Source: Chthoniobacteraceae bacterium (GTDB lineage: Bacteria > Verrucomicrobiota > Verrucomicrobiia > Chthoniobacterales > Chthoniobacteraceae). Taken from it: a DNA stretch of 58,298 nt. This document shows, one piece after another, positions 35,628-43,987 of this stretch (position 1 is the stretch's first letter; each line of letters opens with the position of its first letter). The stretch lies in NCBI GenBank assembly GCA_947476255.1, contig CANJPY010000020.1, positions 1 through 58,298 on the forward strand, in the 5' to 3' direction. A program made the position numbers and the translations under genes. Under the pieces are notes generated by a model. That model had not been told where the DNA came from, did not search any database, and worked only from the letters and a program-made list of their open reading frames with translations.

Positions 35628-36674
35628 ATGAAAATTCAAAATACCATCCGCCAAGCAGTCCTGCTTGGACTCCTTTCCCTGAGCCTCGGTTGCAACAAAC
35701 CCACAACCGCCGAGGGCGGCGCGCAGTCTCCAGCGGGCGCGGAGAAGCCAAAGAAAATCGCCTTCGTCACCAACGGCGTTGCCTCTTTTTGGACAATCGC
35801 CGCCGCTGGTGTCAAAGCGGCTTCGCGCGATTTGAAAATCGACGCCCAAACGCTCATGCCCGCAGAGGGCATCGGCGACCAAAAGCGAATGATCGAAGAC
35901 CTTCTCACCCGTGGTATTGATGGCATCGCGCTCAGCCCCATCGATCCTGTCAACCAGACAGACTTGATCAACACCGCAGCAAAACGCACAAAGGTGATCA
36001 CCCACGATTCAGATGCGCCTCAAAGTGAGAGGCTGCTCTACATCGGGATGGACAATTACATGGCGGGACGCATGTGCGGCGAACTGGTGCGCGAAGCGAT
36101 GCCAAAGGGCGGAACCGTGATGCTCTTCATCGGACGTCTCGAGCAGGACAACTCCAAGCGCCGTCGTCAAGGCGTGATCGATGCCGTGCTGGGTCGCTCA
36201 GGAAACAGCGCCCACTTCGACGAAACATCCGCCGTTCTTGAAGGCGGTGGTTTCAAAATTCTGGGTACACTCACCGACCAGTTTGACCGTGCAAAGGGCA
36301 AAGCGAACGCGGAAGACGCGCTTGCGAAGTATCCAGATCTCGGCTGCATGGTGGGACTCTTCGGCTACAATCCTCCACTGATCATTGAGGCGCTTTCACA
36401 GTCAAACAAACTGGGCACCGTCAAACTAGTGGCTTTTGATGAGGATGATGCAACGCTCGATGGAATTGAAAAAGGCACAGTCTTCGGCACCGTCGTACAA
36501 AACCCGTACATGTACGGCTACAAATCCGTCGAGGTTCTCTCGGAACTTCTCAAGGGAAATGCAGCCGCAGTTGGAGCGGAAAAGTTCCTCGACATTCCAG
36601 CGCGCAAAATCCGCAAAGACAATGTCGGTGAGTTCCGCACCGAACTCAAGGCCCGGCTGGACGCGGCGCAGTAA
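35628..36674 (+). CDS. Sugar ABC transporter substrate-binding lipoprotein (RbsB-like)
   Basis: 348 residues. The signal ends in a lipobox LSLGC with Cys22 as the lipidation site, so it is a lipoprotein. The mature part is a periplasmic-binding-protein type I fold: KKIAFVTNGVASFWTIAAAG, QKRMIEDLLTRGIDGIALSP, ITHDSDAPQSERLLYIGMDN, GGTVMLFIGRLEQDNSKRRR and KLVAFDEDDATLDGIEKGTV are the pentose/hexose-binding signatures. It captures a monosaccharide for the ATPase and permease genes that follow. Sequence alone does not name the sugar. A 126-bp gap with two hairpins separates it from the ATPase gene. Confidence 0.9.
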   Translation: MKIQNTIRQAVLLGLLSLSLGCNKPTTAEGGAQSPAGAEKPKKIAFVTNGVASFWTIAAAGVKAASRDLKIDAQTLMPAEGIGDQKRMIEDLLTRGIDGIALSPIDPVNQTDLINTAAKRTKVITHDSDAPQSERLLYIGMDNYMAGRMCGELVREAMPKGGTVMLFIGRLEQDNSKRRRQGVIDAVLGRSGNSAHFDETSAVLEGGGFKILGTLTDQFDRAKGKANAEDALAKYPDLGCMVGLFGYNPPLIIEALSQSNKLGTVKLVAFDEDDATLDGIEKGTVFGTVVQNPYMYGYKSVEVLSELLKGNAAAVGAEKFLDIPARKIRKDNVGEFRTELKARLDAAQ

Positions 36675-36728
36675 GCCTCGCGATTGACGGTCTTGTCGCT
36701 GTCGTTGCAAGGCCGTTTGAGCGCTCCG

Positions 36729-36768
36729 GAGACTCCGCCACCGAGTCTCAGCCCGGGCCGTCGCCCGG
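36729..36768 (+). repeat. Two tandem hairpins between binding-protein and ATPase genes
   Basis: GAGACT (36729-36734) pairs with AGTCTC (36744-36749), and CCGGGC (36753-36758) pairs with GCCCGG (36763-36768) around CGTC. There is no T-run, so these probably stabilise or process the transcript downstream of the highly needed binding protein, as known in many ABC operons (inference). Confidence 0.45.
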
Positions 36769-36800
36769 AGCAAACCATCCATTCCAAACACCTTAATCTA

Positions 36801-38312
36801 ATGACTTTACCCCTTCTGGAGGCGCGTCGAATCAGCAAGTCTTTCGCAGGCGTACGCGCACTTAAAGGCGTCAGTCTGAGCGTTTATCCCGGAGAGGTTT
36901 TGGCTGTCATCGGTGAAAACGGTGCTGGTAAAAGCACCTTGATGAAGATCCTCGCGGGCGTCCAAACTCCCGATTCTGGGGCGCTGTTACTCGACGGAGA
37001 GCCTCGCACGATTGGGTCGGTGCAGGAGGCGCTCTCCCTCGGCATCGCACTCATCCATCAGGAGCTGAATCTCGCGGAGACGCTCGATGTGGGCGCCAAT
37101 ATTTTTCTTGGCCGCGAACCGCACCGTTATGGTTGGGTAGATGCTCGCCGCGTCTCGAGAGAAGCGCAGGTGGTGTTGGAACGCGTTGGACTACATATTG
37201 ATCCCAGCACTCTTGTGGGCGATTTAACGATTGGCCAGCAGCAGCTTGTTGAAATTGCCAAGGCACTCTCTGTCAATGCGCGTGTGCTGATCATGGATGA
37301 ACCCACGTCCAGTTTGTCCGACCACGAAACCAAGGTGCTTTTGAAACTCATTCGCGAGTTGCGCACCAAAGGCGTGGGTATCGTCTACATTTCGCACCGA
37401 CTGGGCGAGGTACGCGGCCTAGCCGACCGCGTCGAGGTCCTCAGGGATGGCGAGAATGCCGGGCGACTCGCGGGCACCGAGATTTCGCACGGTTCCATGG
37501 TGCAACTGATGGTAGGCCGGGAGTTGTCCCAATATTATCCACACCAACCCCACCATCCTGGTGAGGTCGTTTTGGACGTTAAGAGCCTTCGCACGCGCGC
37601 GCACCCGGGACAGTCTGTGGATTTCCAATTGCGAGCCGGAGAGATTGTAGGAATGGCGGGGCTTGTGGGCGCAGGTCGGAGCGAACTGCTCGAAGCCATT
37701 TTCGGCGTCGTTCCCGCCTTGCATGGAACAGTAAGTGTCTGCGGAAAAACGGTTGTGCCGGGATCCCCGCGGGGTGCCATGGATTCGGGCATTGCACTGG
37801 TACCCGAAGACAGAAAGCATCAGGGTTTGTTTTTGGAAATGGGCGTCCGCGAAAACCTGAGCATCGCCTCACTGCATCAGGAACAGTCCGCAGGTTTTCT
37901 GAACAAACAGTCGGAAAAAGCGCTGTGCGAGGAGATGATTCCAGCGATGCGCATTAAGACAGCTGGGGTGGAACAACCCGTGCAATTTTTATCCGGAGGC
38001 AACCAGCAGAAGGTGGTCATTGGAAAATGGCTCGCTACGCGACCTCGCGTTTTCCTGCTGGATGAACCCACACGCGGGGTGGATATCGGAGCCAAACAAG
38101 AGATATACCGCCTCATGGAGGAACTCGCGGCCAAGGGAGTTGCAGTCTTGTTTGTCTCCAGCGATTTGGAGGAAATCCTCGGAATGTCCGACCGGGTTTT
38201 GGTGCTGCACGACGGCCGTCTGCGCGGAGAGCTGCTCCGGAGCGAACTCAGCGAGGAGGCCGTCATGCGGCTTGCCACTGGAGCGAATAGAGAAGAAGCC
38301 ACTGCCCATTGA
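36801..38312 (+). CDS. Sugar ABC transporter ATPase with two ABC domains (RbsA/MglA type)
   Basis: 503 residues from ATG 36801. An in-frame start at 36684 would read through the intercistronic hairpins and give a non-homologous N terminus. The first domain has Walker [10 protein letters not shown] (38-46), [20 protein letters not shown] and Walker [14 protein letters not shown]. The second has the typical degenerate Walker [17 protein letters not shown], then [16 protein letters not shown] and [20 protein letters not shown]. This tandem layout is the CUT2 class that imports unphosphorylated monosaccharides. It sits between the binding-protein and permease genes; the permease ATG follows its stop directly at 38314. 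Confidence 0.92.
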   Translation: MTLPLLEARRISKSFAGVRALKGVSLSVYPGEVLAVIGENGAGKSTLMKILAGVQTPDSGALLLDGEPRTIGSVQEALSLGIALIHQELNLAETLDVGANIFLGREPHRYGWVDARRVSREAQVVLERVGLHIDPSTLVGDLTIGQQQLVEIAKALSVNARVLIMDEPTSSLSDHETKVLLKLIRELRTKGVGIVYISHRLGEVRGLADRVEVLRDGENAGRLAGTEISHGSMVQLMVGRELSQYYPHQPHHPGEVVLDVKSLRTRAHPGQSVDFQLRAGEIVGMAGLVGAGRSELLEAIFGVVPALHGTVSVCGKTVVPGSPRGAMDSGIALVPEDRKHQGLFLEMGVRENLSIASLHQEQSAGFLNKQSEKALCEEMIPAMRIKTAGVEQPVQFLSGGNQQKVVIGKWLATRPRVFLLDEPTRGVDIGAKQEIYRLMEELAAKGVAVLFVSSDLEEILGMSDRVLVLHDGRLRGELLRSELSEEAVMRLATGANREEATAH

Positions 38313-38313
38313 T

Positions 38314-39300
38314 ATGAAAAAAAACCTCGGAATCCTCGGCTTGCTCATTGCGGTCTGCATAGCCACTGCCCTCCTCTCGAGCAGCTTTCTGAGCGCATAC
38401 AACGTTGAAAACGTGCTGCGCCGCTCTGCGCTCTTTGGCATTTTGAGCATAGGCGTAGGCTTTGTCATCATCACCGGCGGCATCGACCTCTCTCTCGGCT
38501 CCGTTGTGTGTCTGGTGGGATGCGGCCTCCCGTGGCTGCTTACAGTGCAGCACTGGCCTCTGCCTCTCTCTCTGGTTGCTGTGGCCGCAGTTTCTCTTGG
38601 CATTGGGCTTTGCCACGGATTGCTGATCACCAAACTGCGAATCCAACCCTTCATCGTCACGCTGTGCGGCCTGTTGCTTTACCGAGGCATCGCGCGAGGC
38701 TTCACCGCGGATCAAACCGTTGGCTTTGGAAACGAATTCAAGCCCCTGCGACTGCTCGCCACCGGCAAGATCCCGTTCCTCCCTGGCTTCGATCTCCCTG
38801 CGCCGCTGCTGATCGTAGCCGTCGTCGCAATTCTCGCTGCGATTTTTCTCAACCGTACTATCTTCGGACGCTACCTGCTGGCTCTGGGGCGCAACCCGCA
38901 GGCCGCCACCTACAGCGGCATCCCGACACAGCGCATGACTATCCTCGCCTACGTCCTCAGCTCGGGGCTTGCGGGTCTGGGAGGCGTGCTCTTCGTACTG
39001 GATGTGAACTCGGCCCAACCCGTCGACTTCGGTAACTTTTACGAACTCTACGCGATTGCGGCGGCGGTTCTCGGAGGGTGTAGTCTACGCGGAGGCGAGG
39101 GTTCAGTTGTAGGCATCCTCATCGGAGCGGCTCTCATGCAGGTGTTGCGAAACATGATCACGCTGGTAACCACGCGCAACAATGTGGAGTTCGCGATTAT
39201 CGGTGCGGTCATCTTGCTGGGGGTCGTTGCGGACGAACTAACACGGCGCATAGCGGCGAGGAGGCGGGCCGCACAAGTCCTCCAAAACGCAGCTGCGTAG
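38314..39300 (+). CDS. Sugar ABC transporter permease (RbsC type)
   Basis: 328 residues from the ATG at 38314, one base after the ATPase stop. About nine membrane helices include the CUT2 permease motif IGVGFVIITGGIDLSLGSVV, and later LRIQPFIVTLCGLLLYRGIA, LALGRNPQAATYSGI and AVLGGCSLRGGEGSVVGILI. The GGIDLSLGS loop is the hallmark of ribose-type permeases. It forms a homodimer in the inner membrane with the dual-domain ATPase. It is the last gene of the sugar locus; downstream is the intron fossil and REP-like region. Confidence 0.92.
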   Translation: MKKNLGILGLLIAVCIATALLSSSFLSAYNVENVLRRSALFGILSIGVGFVIITGGIDLSLGSVVCLVGCGLPWLLTVQHWPLPLSLVAVAAVSLGIGLCHGLLITKLRIQPFIVTLCGLLLYRGIARGFTADQTVGFGNEFKPLRLLATGKIPFLPGFDLPAPLLIVAVVAILAAIFLNRTIFGRYLLALGRNPQAATYSGIPTQRMTILAYVLSSGLAGLGGVLFVLDVNSAQPVDFGNFYELYAIAAAVLGGCSLRGGEGSVVGILIGAALMQVLRNMITLVTTRNNVEFAIIGAVILLGVVADELTRRIAARRRAAQVLQNAAA

Positions 39301-39522
39301 TGAGCAAAGGAAGTTTTTGGACTGCCGCCTGCTTGATCGTTTCCTTTCTCCAGAGCCCAATGTTTTCTCTTTTAGCACTACTTCTCGGACGCTCGGCGAA
39401 AAAAATGTCTGTTTTTGGCGGTGATTTTGACGTGAGCACCTCATTTTCAGTCTGCGCTGGTTCAAAGGCGCTTGTAGTGTCGACCCGCCACTATGAGGCA
39501 CTCTCGGGCAATGCCGCGGATA

Positions 39523-39641
39523 AATAGAGTAGGGATACGGAGATGGTTTGCGGCCACAACCACTCCATGTCCTCATCTGCCCCTCAACGAACCGGACGGG
39601 CGGTTTACCGGCTTGCGGCTCTCGGAGGCTGTTCTCCGGTT
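39523..39641 (-). mobile_element. Orphan group II intron 3' end (domains V-VI), degraded
   Basis: 119 nt, about 90 percent identical, without gaps, to 58113-58231. Read on the minus strand it gives a domain-V-like hairpin (39589-39621, begins GAGCCGCA, ends CGTCCGGTTC), then a long imperfect domain-VI-like stem, then the end CCCTACTCTATT written with one change. The lower domain V stem has a C-C mismatch not present in the other copy, and no reverse transcriptase sequence is upstream of it, so it is a fossil or a satellite of the intact intron. Confidence 0.65.
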
Positions 39642-39642
39642 A

Positions 39643-39657
39643 GATGCCGGAGGCATC
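39643..39657. repeat. REP-like palindrome GATGCC-GGA-GGCATC
   Basis: A perfect 6-bp stem around a GGA loop, immediately next to the orphan intron tail. It shares loop and style with the palindrome at 39718-39734, suggesting a dispersed REP-type element. Confidence 0.5.
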
Positions 39658-39717
39658 GCCGGCATTAGGCGGAGGTTGAGCGCAGCGACACCATTGGCCG
39701 CCCCCCCACAAACCAAC

Positions 39718-39734
39718 GCATCCCGGAGGGATGC
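39718..39734. repeat. REP-like palindrome GCATCCC-GGA-GGGATGC
   Basis: A perfect 7-bp stem around GGA, located past the convergent ends of the permease and DUF4337 genes. It may also help terminate transcription, though no T-run follows. Confidence 0.5.
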
Positions 39735-39820
39735 AAGAGTGCGCCCAACGTATGTTCTTCACCTGTATCGCGCAGTTTTTAGGGCACCAAAGGCCGCTCA
39801 GTGCATGCCATGACCACGCC

Positions 39821-40543
39821 TTAGTGCATGTAGTAGAGAGCAAACACGGCCAGGGAAGCTCCGGTAGTCGCGCACACCACGCCTATCGCCCAAAACGTTT
39901 TGGCCCGAGTCAAAACACTCACCGTACAAAGCACCAGGCCCAATTCGAGAAGCAAATGCGCCCAGTCCAGTTTGTCCGCCTGATGATGCACGTGTTCAGC
40001 CTGCACTTTCTTGGCCGCTGCCTCCGCAATTTTTTCCTCGGCCTGTTGCGCGTACTGCTTTCCGGTGACGATCAATCCACCAAGAGTGTCGTTCTCCGAG
40101 CCGTCTTCATTTTTTTGCGGAAACCCCGAGGCATCCACCTTAATGTCCTTGTCGAGCGTCTTGTTTTTGGCGATGTACGACTCCCACTTTTTCACCTGCT
40201 CGTCCCGCAAAGTTTCGCTGCCCGGATTGCCCGCAAACAGTTTGGTGAACGTGATGGCCCGGTCCTGCTCCTCCATCCTTCCTTTTTTCGCCTGAAACCG
40301 CGAAAACGTGTTGCTGGACTCCACCTTGAGCGAGGCGGCTTCCGTCATGCACATGTTGTTTTCGCCCTGCAACTGCAGCACCTCATTGTGCTTCCGGTGG
40401 CCGGAAACACTGACCAGAGCAAGGGCCGCTGCAATCACCGCCATGGTCATGGCCACGCGCGCCATAAAAGGATCCGGAGTGTGGCCGTGGCCGTGGCCCG
40501 CTGCGTGTTCTGCGTGTTCGAGATGTTCTTCGATGCCTGCCAT
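39821..40543 (-). CDS. DUF4337 family membrane protein
   Basis: 240 residues from the ATG at 40543; an upstream in-frame start at 40609 would add an unlike segment. The N terminus is His/Glu-rich (GIEEHLEHAEHAAGHGHGH), followed by one membrane helix (VAMTMAVIAAALALVSVSG), a long charged helical middle with many Lys/Glu, and two C-terminal helices (LLLELGLVLCTVSVLTRA and WAIGVVCATTGASLAVFALY). This is the DUF4337 layout; no function is known for the family. The His-rich tail could bind metal, which is of interest because a palindrome almost the same as that of the metal importer operon lies 20 bp upstream (40563-40579). Confidence 0.82.
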   Translation of the reverse strand: MAGIEEHLEHAEHAAGHGHGHTPDPFMARVAMTMAVIAAALALVSVSGHRKHNEVLQLQGENNMCMTEAASLKVESSNTFSRFQAKKGRMEEQDRAITFTKLFAGNPGSETLRDEQVKKWESYIAKNKTLDKDIKVDASGFPQKNEDGSENDTLGGLIVTGKQYAQQAEEKIAEAAAKKVQAEHVHHQADKLDWAHLLLELGLVLCTVSVLTRAKTFWAIGVVCATTGASLAVFALYYMH

Positions 40544-40562
40544 AATAGGAGTGGGTGAAAAT

Positions 40563-40579
40563 TTGCAACTAGACTGCAA
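40563..40579. promoter_or_regulatory. Fur-family-like operator TTGCA-N7-TGCAA upstream of the DUF4337 gene
   Basis: This 17-bp palindrome, TTGCAACTAGACTGCAA, matches the site before the metal importer (23271-23287) at 13 of 17 positions, including both arms. It lies 20 bp before the DUF4337 start codon. A shared metal regulator is inferred. Confidence 0.5.
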
Positions 40580-41035
40580 CAAAGTTTCCCCGTTGTGTTC
40601 CGCAGTCAAGGACGGACCACCTCACACGCTACACAAAGCGGACCGTGCAAAGCTCCCTTCGCCTCCCTGAATGCGCGCCCATGCCGCTGCTCCCGCGCAG
40701 GAAGTCATTGCGACTCGTTCGGACGATACGAAGGGAAGCCCTATTCCGATTGCGTTCCGAAGTGAACCCCGAAAAAAGCTGGTGAGCAGAAATCCGTTTC
40801 GCCCCACTTCGTTCTCAAATTCTCGGGTCCCGCCAATGCAGGCGACATAAACACACCCGCCAGATTCAATGCATTACACGATCTTGAGCTCCCGTGCGCT
40901 CAAACATAGCGATATCATCCGTCTCAGCAGATGGCCACTCTGTTGCTATTCTGATTGCCTTCACCTGCCCAAGCCTGTACCGAGACTTGCCTAGTTTTTT
41001 CCCTCTCCCTCCGAACCTAAACCGATCCACGCCCC
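40580..41035. other. Intergenic region, about 450 bp
   Basis: It lies between the divergent DUF4337 and lactonase genes. No gene, repeat or clear promoter is recognised. Short frames on both strands have no ribosome-binding site and no family resemblance. Confidence 0.5.
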
Positions 41036-42187
41036 ATGCCCTCCAAACGCACAACACTCGCCCCCCTCCTTTCCGCCCTCGTTCTTTTGGGCGGAGTCCC
41101 CCAGGTTCATGCCGCTGAAAAGTCCCCCCAAGGCACCGTGAACGTCTACATTGGCACCTACACAGGCAAAAAGAGCCTCGGCATTTATCTCTCCCGACTG
41201 GACACCACAACGGGCTCCATGAGCACCCCGGAACTGGCCGCGGAAACCGCCAACCCCTCCTGGATCACCATCCATCCCAGCCGCAAATTCCTTTTCGCCG
41301 CCGGTGAATCCGGATATCCCGAGGGCGGAGCCGTTACGGGCTTCACGATCGCAGCGGATGGAAAACTCACCGCCATCAACAAACAAGGCCCCAATGGAAA
41401 AGGCCCCTGCCATCTGGCAATTGACTCCACAGGCAAAGTCATCGTCGTCTCCAATTACGGCGACGGAAGCGTTTCCGCCCTCAAAATCGCCGCCGATGGC
41501 AGCCTCTCTCCGTCCCACTGGGTGGACCAGCACCCCGCTCTGAGCGACAAACAGAAGCCCCATGCCCACGCCGCCGAGTTTGATCCCAGCAACCAGTTCG
41601 CCGTCGTCGCAGACGCGGGGATCGACCGGTTGTACGTGTACCGTTTGAACGCCGCCACGGGCGATCTCACGCCAAACGACCCGCCTTTCCTCACCACCGC
41701 GACCGACACCCACCCGCGCCACCTCACCTTCAGCGCCGATGGCAAGTTCTGCTACAACATCGATGAACGCTCCATGAGTGTTTCCGCCTTCAGCTTTGAC
41801 GCGAAAAAGGGAACCCTCCGCGAGCTCCAATCCATTCCGACACTGCCCAAGGATTTCGATGGCAAAGGGGGCTCCACGGCCGAGCTCATCATGCACCCGT
41901 CCGGCAAATTCCTCTACGGCTCCAACCGCGGCCACGACAGCATCGTCGCGTTTTCCGTCGATGCCCAAACCGGCAAACTCACGCTCGTGGGACACGCCTC
42001 CACGCAGGGCAAGACGCCTCGCGGCTTTGGCATCGATCCCACTGGAAAATGGCTCCTCGCCGGCAACCAGAGCTCCGACACCATCGTGCAATTCAAAATT
42101 GACCAAACCACGGGAGCGCTGACGCCGACCGGGACACAATTCGAACTGGGCGCACCGGTGTGCTTTAAGTTTTTGGAAAACAAGTAA
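41036..42187 (+). CDS. Secreted lactonase-type beta-propeller (6-phosphogluconolactonase-like)
   Basis: 383 residues, with a signal peptide (TLAPLLSALVLLGGVPQVHA). The seven-bladed lactonase family pattern is clear: NVYIGTYTGKKSLGIYLSRL, NPSWITIHPSRKFLFAAGES, GKGPCHLAIDSTGKVIVVSN then YGDGSVSALKIAADGSLSPS, KPHAHAAEFDPSNQFAVVAD and TPRGFGIDPTGKWLLAGNQS. Members resemble the Pgl lactonase of enteric bacteria, but secreted PVC members probably act on external sugar lactones or are of other function. No haem or metal motif is seen. A sialate O-acetylesterase gene follows 81 bp later on the same strand. Confidence 0.85.
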   Translation: MPSKRTTLAPLLSALVLLGGVPQVHAAEKSPQGTVNVYIGTYTGKKSLGIYLSRLDTTTGSMSTPELAAETANPSWITIHPSRKFLFAAGESGYPEGGAVTGFTIAADGKLTAINKQGPNGKGPCHLAIDSTGKVIVVSNYGDGSVSALKIAADGSLSPSHWVDQHPALSDKQKPHAHAAEFDPSNQFAVVADAGIDRLYVYRLNAATGDLTPNDPPFLTTATDTHPRHLTFSADGKFCYNIDERSMSVSAFSFDAKKGTLRELQSIPTLPKDFDGKGGSTAELIMHPSGKFLYGSNRGHDSIVAFSVDAQTGKLTLVGHASTQGKTPRGFGIDPTGKWLLAGNQSSDTIVQFKIDQTTGALTPTGTQFELGAPVCFKFLENK

Positions 42188-42268
42188 GACGCAGCCTTGT
42201 TCTACCGCCGCTTGCCTGACGCAGTGTGTGCGGTGCAAAAGCGACTGTCGCGAGACGGTCTTCGTGCG

Positions 42269-43909
42269 ATGACCCGCCCTTCCCCACGCCGGACCACCCT
42301 CTGGGGCGCCGTCTTTGTCGCTGCCGCAACGACGCCTGCTTTGGCTGAAATCAGCCTTCCCCCTCTTTTCTCCAACGGTTTTGTGCTCCAACAAAACGCG
42401 GAGGTGAAAGTGTGGGGGCAGGCCGCAGCCCGCCAAACGGTCACCGTGAGTCTGCGCGGGCACAAGGCCGGCGCCGTTGCGGACGCGCATGGCAAGTGGC
42501 AGGTCACGCTGCCCTCCGGAGCCCCCGGCGGCCCGTTTCCGATGCAACTCGAAAGCCTCAATTCGAAGTTGGAACGCGAGGTGTATGTCGGGGAGGTGTG
42601 GGTTTGCAGCGGGCAGTCGAACATGTGGTGGCCCGTGGCGACACGTCCGGGCTCCCCGGAAACCAAGGGCACCGAGAATCCGTTCGTCCGTCTTTTTAAC
42701 GTCTCCGCGGCCCTTTGCGAGCAACCCGCGGAGTCCGTGGGGGGCGAGTGGAAGGCATGCGGCCCGGAGTCGCTCGTCAATTTCTCCGCCGTCGCCTATC
42801 ATTTCGGGCGCGAAATCCAGGCCACCCAGCGCGTTCCCGTGGGGCTGATTGCCGCCTCCTACGGGGGCTCGGGCGTGGGCCAGTGGACGGGACAAGAGGC
42901 GCTGGAAACCGACCCCGAACTGCAGGCCATTCGGGAGAGGGAGGCTCAGGAAAACGCAGAGCGCGCCCAAAAACTCGAACGACTCAAACCCGAAATCGAA
43001 CGCTACCAGGCGGCCCTGGCCAAAGCGAAACTGGAAGGCTTGCCGCTTCCCGTTGCACCGCGCGGTTTCGGGGAGACCGCCCCCGGCGGTTCCCGCCTGT
43101 ACAATGGAATGATCCGCCCTCTCCAGCCCTACGGGATCCGCGGAGTGCTCTGGTACCAGGGGGAGGCAAACACCAACCGGCCCGACGAGTACAGAGCCCG
43201 TTTTTCGGCGCTCATCCGGGGCTGGCGCAAGGACTGGGCCCAGGGCGCCTTTCCCTTTCTTTTCGTGCAGTTGGCGCCGTATCAAAAGATGGTGTCCACC
43301 CCGCAGGAGAGCCAGTGGGCTGCTCTTCGGGAAGCGCAACTCCAGACTTTGGAGTCGGTGGAGAATACAGGGATGGCGGTAATTACAGACTGGGGACACG
43401 AAACCGACATTCACGTGAAACAAAAACAGCCCGTGGGCGAACGCCTTGCCTTGCTCGCGCGGAAGCGCGTCTACGGCGAACCCGTGGTTGCGTCGGGACC
43501 GCTGTTCAAAAAGCTCGAAGTCCGCGACGGGAAAGCGACCGTTCATTTCTCGGAGGTGGGCACCGGACTGCGGGTGCGCCGGATGGTCCTTGAATCGGTG
43601 ATAACGGACACCCGGAACGGCACTGGGGGCGCCTTGCACGCGGCCAAGGACGAGGACCAGAGCGCGGCGCCGCCCGCGTTGGCGGGGTTCACCATAGCGG
43701 GGGCCGACCGCATTTTTCACAACGCCACGGCGGAGTTGGAGGGCGGCACGGTGGTTGTTTCAAGCGCGCTTGTCCCTGCGCCCGTAGCGGTCCGGTACGG
43801 TTGGGCGGATTATCCGACGGGCAACCTCTTCAACAAGGAAGGGCTGCCCGCATGCCCGTTTCGCAGCGACGACTGGACGCGGGAACTCCAAAATCACGCC
43901 CCTCGCTAA
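42269..43909 (+). CDS. Secreted sialate O-acetylesterase (second copy)
   Basis: 546 residues from ATG 42269, which opens the signal peptide (TLWGAVFVAAATTPALA). A start at 42197 would add 24 residues before it. Signature blocks are: FSNGFVLQQNAEVKVWGQ beta-sandwich; CSGQSNMWW with nucleophile Ser117; VGLIAASYGGSGVGQWTGQE; RGVLWYQGEANTNRPDEYR; and TDWGHETDIHVKQKQPVGER for the catalytic His. A coiled Glu/Gln-rich insert is at about 220-255. It is closer to the standard SASA architecture than the 10129-11706 copy, which lacks some of the same insert sequence. It probably deacetylates sialic acid or other acetylated glycans outside the cytoplasm. Confidence 0.87.
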   Translation: MTRPSPRRTTLWGAVFVAAATTPALAEISLPPLFSNGFVLQQNAEVKVWGQAAARQTVTVSLRGHKAGAVADAHGKWQVTLPSGAPGGPFPMQLESLNSKLEREVYVGEVWVCSGQSNMWWPVATRPGSPETKGTENPFVRLFNVSAALCEQPAESVGGEWKACGPESLVNFSAVAYHFGREIQATQRVPVGLIAASYGGSGVGQWTGQEALETDPELQAIREREAQENAERAQKLERLKPEIERYQAALAKAKLEGLPLPVAPRGFGETAPGGSRLYNGMIRPLQPYGIRGVLWYQGEANTNRPDEYRARFSALIRGWRKDWAQGAFPFLFVQLAPYQKMVSTPQESQWAALREAQLQTLESVENTGMAVITDWGHETDIHVKQKQPVGERLALLARKRVYGEPVVASGPLFKKLEVRDGKATVHFSEVGTGLRVRRMVLESVITDTRNGTGGALHAAKDEDQSAAPPALAGFTIAGADRIFHNATAELEGGTVVVSSALVPAPVAVRYGWADYPTGNLFNKEGLPACPFRSDDWTRELQNHAPR

Positions 43910-43987
43910 ACACGCCCCCCAAGACCCTGGGAACCTTTCGCGGGCCGTTTACCGGCGACCCCGCGCTTTTGCCCTCCTTGCCCAGCC

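Larger units (their letters stand above)
39301..39820. other. Intergenic region, 520 bp, non-coding repeat debris
   Basis: No credible gene is present. The region holds an orphan group II intron tail (39523-39641) followed by two REP-like palindromes (39643-39657, 39718-39734). Short open frames here (39300-39527 and 39493-39813) are translations of these repeats and are not believed. Confidence 0.65.

Noticed and set aside
39493..39813. A 106-codon frame in the repeat region
   Set aside because: It is a translation of the intron fossil and REP-like palindromes.
40991..43720. A 909-codon open frame on the minus strand across the lactonase and esterase genes
   Set aside because: It is antisense to two proteins with clear family signatures and signal peptides; its translation is Gly/Arg-rich with no recognisable domain. 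It results from high GC at third positions.
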